DNA of 64,000 nucleotides. Source: Drosophila persimilis. Taxonomy: Eukaryota > Arthropoda > Insecta > Diptera > Drosophilidae. A program made the translations under genes and the position numbers. Shown here piece by piece: positions 58,718 to 64,000 of the stretch; within the stretch, counting starts at the first letter, position 1; each line of letters opens with the position of its first letter. The notes under the pieces were generated by a model, which was not told the DNA's origin, made no database searches, and saw nothing but the letters and a program-made list of their open reading frames with translations. The stretch spans positions 8,742,001 through 8,806,000 of the forward strand of contig NW_020825298.1 of NCBI RefSeq assembly GCF_003286085.1, in the 5' to 3' direction.

Positions 58718-58885
58718 TGCCCTACCAAAGGGTATAGATCCTGCTTTTATGTGAAAGACATACCAAAAAAATACAAAGGATCGTTGGATAAACCTATCCA
58801 TTGAGGGATGACCTCAACAAACTTTCGATTGTGGCTATCCTTTAGCTTCCTTTGGAAGCAAGGGTATGTAAAACTTCGACCAAAA
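58718..58885. mobile_element. Possible dispersed-element fragment
   Basis: The ends TATGCCCTACCAAAGGGTAT and AAGGGTATGTAAAACTTCG match the style of short repeats common in fly genomes (GGGTAT ends followed by AAAACTTCG). No full inverted terminal repeat could be defined. Confidence 0.35.
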
Positions 58886-59023
58886 GCTGTCCTTATCCCT
58901 CGTTGTTGGTACTGCGGTGTTGGTGTTGGTCCTGTTGGTGCTGCTGGTTGTATCCTGGGCCTTGGCCGGGCCTGTAATGATAAGCGCTGTTAGTGTTTTA
59001 CTTTAATAGGCAAAATTATGTTG

Positions 59024-59050
59024 CCACACACACAGACACACACACACACA

Positions 59051-59096
<46 letters not shown>

Positions 59097-59112
59097 TGCA
59101 CAGACAAACACA
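59024..59112. repeat. (CA)n microsatellite
   Basis: Nearly pure CA for about 85 bp with occasional CAGA interruptions. Confidence 0.95.
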
Positions 59113-60837
59113 CACAAACGACTTTGACTCAAACACGGCTCAAAGGCATAAATTATTGCGGTTAACTGGCTTGGCTGCCGCCGTAGAATGAAGCACGGAA
59201 AACGTTGTCAGAGCCGGAGTCGGAGTCGGAGCCCCCCCGCCACCAGCCGGATGGCTTCCCCCCCTCTCTTGTGGGCCAAATGAAAATAGTGCTGGCCTGG
59301 CCTACATGCTGGCACATAGTTATTGTTTCTATTGAGTTGGTCGGCTCCCCTTCCCCGCTGGCCCTGCCTGTGACATAATAAGCCAAATAACAAGGAAGTG
59401 CCGCATATAATTTCACAGTTTTTCTTCTGTTGTTTTGTTTTTTTGTGGGCCAAAAACCAAAACCAAAGTTTGTGTAAGATTTATGTAAAGAGTTTCGCTT
59501 GGAAAGCGATTTCTAGGCAATTCCGTTTTAACTTTCATGATTAATGGCTCCACTTTCGGGGTGGGGGGGTATCCACAGATCCACAGATTTCTGTGCAAGT
59601 TTCTGCAAGAAATTCAATTTTCGGGCAATAATTAAAATTGTTAAATAATTTCGAAAGTTAACTAGGCTCTTAAGCGGTGGTTCTAGTGGCTTGATTTATG
59701 GGGAGGAGTGGAGGGGGGGACACTACCACTCTTTAAAGTTGCTCTAGCCATAAATCCTTAACAAATCTTCAATTAACTTCTTTCCCTCTGTGGTTTTTTG
59801 TCCCAAAAAATTTTCTTTGTGCACTTTTTCCATTAACAAATTTGTATTCCCAACTGTTTGACCCCCGCCATCAGCTTAATTAAATGCTTAGGAGATTGCC
59901 AAGTAAATACCTTGAATTAATACCGAAATTCAGGCCCCCAGGTGACCTTCTCCAGAGGTGGATTACAGCCTCTTGCGGTTTATTAGGCAAATGCATTCGA
60001 ATGCCAAAACCCTAATGAAAAACCCTGCAAATATTTGCAGCTTCTTGCAATTTAGTAAACATTTTCGGGTTTTCTGTTAATTGAATTCGGTTTGGCCTCC
60101 AAGTTTGTTTGTTCTTCATATTTGTGGGGGGTTCGAACCAAGGAAAGGGCAAACGTGGGTGGCCAAATGATGGGTTGAATCTGTCACCAATTACGACATG
60201 GCCGGCCATCGAAAAGGCGAAAAAGCCTTGGAAAAAGGCCAATTGGGGTTTCGGAAAAGGTTTTCTGGGCAGGAGATATGTCTAAAGTGCTCTGAATGAA
60301 AGACGAATAATGACCATGCGGTGATTAATGGCCAACAAAGCGACGTCGAATTGGTTTATTTTTAAAATAAATACAATATACAGCATTTATTGGAAAATTA
60401 ATGGAGATACCTTCCAGATGGTTCTTTAAGCATATAGATTATATTATTAAATATTTTCTTACTCCTCGTAAAGGTCTTCGAAATCTTCTCCAAGAAACCC
60501 GATAGGCTTCCACTGCATTGACCATCAGGCCACTAAACCTTATAGAAAGCGCTTAAGGCCAAAAAACTAAGTGTTTTTCCTTCTACCGACCCCCAACCAC
60601 AAAGGAACATCCCCCGGCCCCCCTAGTAGCACAATTTATACCTTGGGCTAAGCTTTTTCCTCAACAAAAGTTTGTGAAATTCCCAGTTAATTTTTTCCAT
60701 CAAATCAATTTCACAGATACGCCGCATTAGAGGCGTAAGGCATACCAAAAGTATCCAGTAGATGGATGGGCTTAGAAGCGATATGTACGGGTAATATGGT
60801 CTAATACCCTCGGACATCGCCTTCTCCTGTCTCGATG

Positions 60838-61149
60838 ATGCTTTTAACGAGTTCCCTGCTGATCCTAGCCCTCCTCAGAGGGGCTACGGCCTATTGCTGC
60901 CTGGCGGAGTTCGTCCGATACGACGGTTTACGTTTGTGCGAAGACTACAGCCGCCCGACCCCCTACTGCGCGTACGGCAAGTGCAATATTTTCGGTTGCA
61001 ACTGCGACGGGGGGTGTAGAGACAAAAACAAGCCCAATCCCGTGCCGGGCTTGTACCAGGAGGATCCGAGAAGAAACGCAAGAAAACCAAGAAAACCAAA
61101 AAAACGAAAAAACCTAAAGGTTCGATTCAATGTGCGTGAAGGGCAGTGA
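60838..61149 (+). CDS. Diedel-family secreted cysteine-rich protein
   Basis: Single exon, 103-104 residues depending on which of two adjacent Met codons (60835 or 60838) is used. Signal peptide about 1-19 (LLTSSLLILALLRGATA), then a CC pair and a compact Cys module ending YGKCNIFGCNCDGGC, which is the hallmark of Diedel. Diedel proteins are circulating immune-modulating factors of flies, induced in infection and acting on the IMD response; related genes occur in some insect viruses. Here only eight Cys follow the signal, and the segment between the third and fourth is short, so about two Cys and 20-odd residues of the usual middle part seem absent. The tail is strongly basic (RKPRKPKKRKNLKVRF), which is unusual. 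It stands alone in a gene-poor stretch. Confidence 0.85.
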   Translation: MLLTSSLLILALLRGATAYCCLAEFVRYDGLRLCEDYSRPTPYCAYGKCNIFGCNCDGGCRDKNKPNPVPGLYQEDPRRNARKPRKPKKRKNLKVRFNVREGQ

Positions 61150-61174
61150 TCCAACTCCTTTTTGGCTAATAAAG

Positions 61175-61420
61175 GCTCAAGTATTTGTCAGGGGAACATT
61201 TTCTTTATTTTAGGGTTAGTCCGTGAAAATAAAACACAAATTTCTAACTTGTTCCAAGGTTTTCCTACAACGAATGAAAGGTTTTTTGGGCAATTTCCAG
61301 CTAGTATTTTGCAACCAATCAATTTCATGGACAGAGCACTTTAGGAGCTTGGCTAAATGGCATATCAAAAGGGATAAATACCCGAACCATATCCAGTAAA
61401 TGGAAGGAAAGGCGGTGTAT
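61175..61420 (+). repeat. Promoter-like duplicate downstream of the Diedel-family gene
   Basis: The segment 61285-61410 resembles 60665-60775 upstream of the gene: ATTTCCAGCTAGTATTTTGC against ATTCCCAGTTAATTTTTTCC, ATCAATTTCA in both, and GGCATATCAAAAG...ATATCCAGTAAATGGA against GGCATACCAAAAG...TATCCAGTAGATGGA. No second coding frame follows, so a tandem copy appears to have lost its gene. Confidence 0.5.
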
Positions 61421-61479
61421 CCATCGACGGGCGGTAAACAAGGCTCTACAACGTATCGCTAGCCCTTAAAAACAATCCA

Positions 61480-61577
61480 AAATCTAGTATATTCAGGGGA
61501 ATTGTGGGTAGAACAAGTCGAGTGCATGATTTGTAGCCTCTTCCTGGTGCAGTGTGCGCCTTCGGGCGGAGTATCGG
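61480..61577. mobile_element. Partial second copy of the 51.75-kb MITE-like element
   Basis: CCTCTTCCTGGTGCAGTGTGCGCC, apart from two edge bases, is shared with the right end of the element at 51751-51939, followed by TTCGGG where the full copy has ATCGGG. Upstream AAAATCTA and GATTTGTAG also match loosely. The left terminal repeat was not found. Confidence 0.5.
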
Positions 61578-62799
61578 CCTTGGCCTTTAATGCTTTGATT
61601 TAAAAACCGGAAATTAATCGCGATATTTGGAATTTTTCATTAAAAAACTAATTGTTCATTGGCTCAGAGTCTCCATAAATTATTCATGACATTTTTAATG
61701 GCACACTAAATTATGGAAAAAGCCTGAAATAAAATCAAATCAACGAAAATCGCTCTCCAGCAGCGGAACGAAACGACACGAGATGTCTGGCCGAATGGCT
61801 TGACAAATGTTTAGATTGAATACAAAATATTTGTAGACACCAGAAGTGGGGGGGCGGGGGGCTGCACTCGGAATGGCACTGCATACGAGTACGTCTGGCG
61901 AAAGGATTGGAGCAGAGTCCTGGGCTCATCTCAGCCCTCCCTCCGCCTGGCTGTGTGCTCTCCAAGTCAAGTGTCTGGGGCTGTCTATCAAGCGAGTGAT
62001 TGACATGTGCGAGGCGTGTCAATAAACCGACCGAGTCAAGGGCCGCAAAATTGCAAAAAAAGCAACTCAAAAATGCCAGGCAATCGACATTGAATGGTGG
62101 AATGGAGCACCGAAGGAAGATCGAAATTTCAGGCCAGGGAGGGCCTTTAACAGGGAGGTGTTTAGGGATATTCTAGAGCGGGAAACACCACAATTTATGA
62201 GAGAGAAGGACCTACTCCTACAGCTCTTTCAAGTATACAAAGCACAAAGATATATCCCATCATTTCCCATAGTATTTAGACCCACAAAAGTCCCATAAAA
62301 ATCTGTATTTTCTTTCGCTTTCCCACTTTTCTGGTTGCGTATACGCCATGTTGATTTGAACTCTGTTGTTGCCCCAGAATTTCCCGCCGTCTCTCTGATA
62401 TTTATGATCCTGCAGCATTAATGAAGCATAACCGAAAGTGGGGGGCCCAAAAATGCAAATGCAAATGCAAATTAAAGGCCATACGAATTTATGTTGTGGC
62501 AAAGGCAATTAATTAATGGCCGCCACTTGGCGATGGATCCGTGGGACAGGCCACGTATGTAATTTAAAATAAATTTGCACCCCAAGGGGGGGTCCACCCC
62601 ATGCAATCGCTGTGCCACATTGCGTGAGTGCTGGCATGGAACCTTGAAATGCATTTAAAATTCCAGCCACCTCTTTTGTATTTTGACACGAATTTTTAAT
62701 TGTTTTCACCCACAGAGAGGGGGAGAGAGGGGGAGGCAGAGAAAGTGGCACATTCGCATTGCACTCTGGGGTTTTCTGAAATAACTAAATATCGCATTT

Positions 62800-62840
62800 G
62801 TTGGGGTTTTTGTTGGGGTTTTTGTTGGGGTTCAAGTGGG
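62800..62840 (+). repeat. Three 12-bp TTTTTGTTGGGG repeats, quadruplex-prone
   Basis: GGGG at 62803-62806, 62815-62818 and 62827-62830, followed by GGG at 62838, evenly spaced by T-rich loops. Confidence 0.8.
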
Positions 62841-63447
62841 TCTCGTTTCATTTGTATGGCTGCCACGGCACCGCCACCACAGGTGTCCCACATTTCGATG
62901 ACTCTTTGAGCTCTCTTTGGGGGCAAAACACATTACCCGACCCCAGTCTCATCTTCAATACAGCCCCACCCCCTCCCCCTCCCCCTGATTTATCTCCTGG
63001 ACTCTAAAGTGGGGCATGGGGTGGGGTGGGGGGCGCATAAATTGAATTATGGCTCATAAAATGGACAAGTCGTAAGCGTAAATTATAGTCAATAAAATTG
63101 TACATTAATTGCAGAAGCAGTCTCTGAAATATAGATAGCTCTTTTTTAAGGGTGGTTTTTATCCTCAAAAGTTGGTATTTTATGCTCAAATTTTCTATTG
63201 ATTTTTTAAATAATTTTTAATAATTTTTCTGGGCTTGCAAAATTCGATTAAAACCCCTAAGACAAAAGCCTAAATTATAGCCTATAATGTCTCTCTCTCT
63301 CTCTCCCTCTCCCACCCATCTCTGGGGGAACAACAAAAAAAAAGAGCCCAGAGGCAAACCATTTCCAATTGCATAAATATTTAAATAAATCTATCAGACA
63401 AATGAAAGCTCTTGTAAATATTTGTAGTCTGCTGTCGTAGACCGAAA

Positions 63448-63738
63448 CACACACACACACAATCAATTGGCAGCTGAAATCACACACCCACACACACACA
63501 CACAGATAAAGACATAAGCCCAACCGCACACACACACACACACGGAACAGTGCAGATATTGCGGTACGCAGTTTTCGTTTCGTTTCGTTTCGCTGTTGAA
63601 TGGGCCATAAATGCCGGCTAAAGAAGCGCATAAAAAAAAACTTCAAATATAAGATAAACAAACCGGCAAAAAGATTCACCCACACACGGACACGGTAGGC
63701 GAGTGACAGAGAGAGAGAGAGAGAGGGAGAGGGAGAGT
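63448..63738. repeat. CA and GA microsatellites
   Basis: Interrupted (CA)n at 63448-63542 and (GA)n at 63703-63738, with TTTCG repeats (63574-63592) between. Confidence 0.85.
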
Positions 63739-64000
63739 CGCAGAGAGGAGAGTTTTTAATGCGCAACGCAAACTCAACAAAATTCCCTTTTGGCACAGGG
63801 GAAATTTCTTCGAGAGGGAAGTTTCTCTGGGATTTTGGTCTAAATTATGCCTTTTTGTAGGAAGTAGGAAAAAGGGTCTTTGGGCTGATCAATTCCTGGG
63901 TTATGGGGCTATAGTTTTAGGGATGGGCTGCCCAAAGGACATGCTGGAGCTTGAAAGGACCCTCAAATCATCAGAAACCAATTCTTAAAAGGCATAAAAG

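Larger units (their letters stand above)
56841..60834. other. Gene-free region with microsatellites
   Basis: No gene supported; the 167-codon frame at 57417-57920 (minus) has no domain. Repeats: a 20-G run at 58446-58465 followed by more G, a CA array at 59024-59112. Sequence at 58718-58885 (TATGCCCTACCAAAGGGTAT ... AAGGGTATGTAAAACTTCG) looks like a fragment of a dispersed element. Confidence 0.5.
61578..64000. other. Gene-free right end
   Basis: No gene supported. It includes a TTTTTGTTGGGG repeat (62800-62832), C runs (62963-62985), CT (63285-63311), CA tracts (63448-63542) and GA (63703-63738). ORFs across these tracts are low-complexity artefacts. Confidence 0.5.

Overview
The window is animal nuclear DNA and almost certainly from a Drosophila. 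The evidence is compact genes with 55-600 nt introns and GTRAGT donors, DRE (TATCGATA) promoter motifs, abundant CA/GA microsatellites and recognisable fly families: a Sec24CD/ghost-type COPII subunit, an EndoG-like nuclease, a pancreatic-type lipase, an NTF2 paralogue, a BTB-zinc-finger protein, a GAPR-1-like CAP protein and a Diedel-family peptide. I cannot name the species from sequence alone.

Layout. 1-2.65 kb: AT-rich, gene-free, including 3' flank of the first gene. 2.65-6.94 kb (minus): complete seven-exon Sec24. 7.98-8.96 kb (minus): EndoG-like nuclease with a splice-phase problem. 8.96-12.75 kb: mostly gene-free, with one 48-codon ORF that looks like an exon. 12.75-16.95 kb (plus): a cluster of secreted products: lipase, Ser/Thr/Gly-rich repeat protein, a tiny secreted peptide and a decayed copy of that peptide. 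20.90-21.88 kb (plus): intron-bearing NTF2 paralogue. 22.55-25.80 kb (plus): intronless 1082-residue nardilysin-type M16 protease. It is followed by a collapsed pseudogene (25.94-26.29 kb) of the gene at 38.2-38.9 kb, and by an internally deleted tandem copy of the protease gene (26.29-27.49 kb). 27.5-38.2 kb: mostly non-coding, with an Spt5-derived pseudogene fragment at about 37.0-37.3 kb and a frame-broken unknown remnant near 35 kb. 38.23-39.93 kb: a divergent pair sharing a 125-bp promoter with a DRE: an unknown 185-residue protein (minus) and a BTB-ZF gene (plus) whose two domains are out of frame by one base. 40.60-41.23 kb (plus): CAP protein. 41.2-64 kb: long non-coding territory with a 24-bp ATT minisatellite, an 82-codon candidate ORF at 46.1-46.4 kb, a small inverted-repeat element at 51.75 kb with a second partial copy at 61.5 kb, a 3.6-kb foldback-like palindromic element (53.2-56.84 kb), and a single Diedel-family gene at 60.84 kb followed by what looks like a duplicated promoter without its coding region.

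The genes do not form a pathway. Housekeeping trafficking and transport genes sit beside fast-evolving secreted-protein genes and a set of recent duplications, pseudogenes and non-autonomous elements. The most unusual items are the foldback element built from five related units with outward open frames, the paired pseudogenes at 26-27.5 kb, the BTB-ZF frameshift and the Diedel locus.
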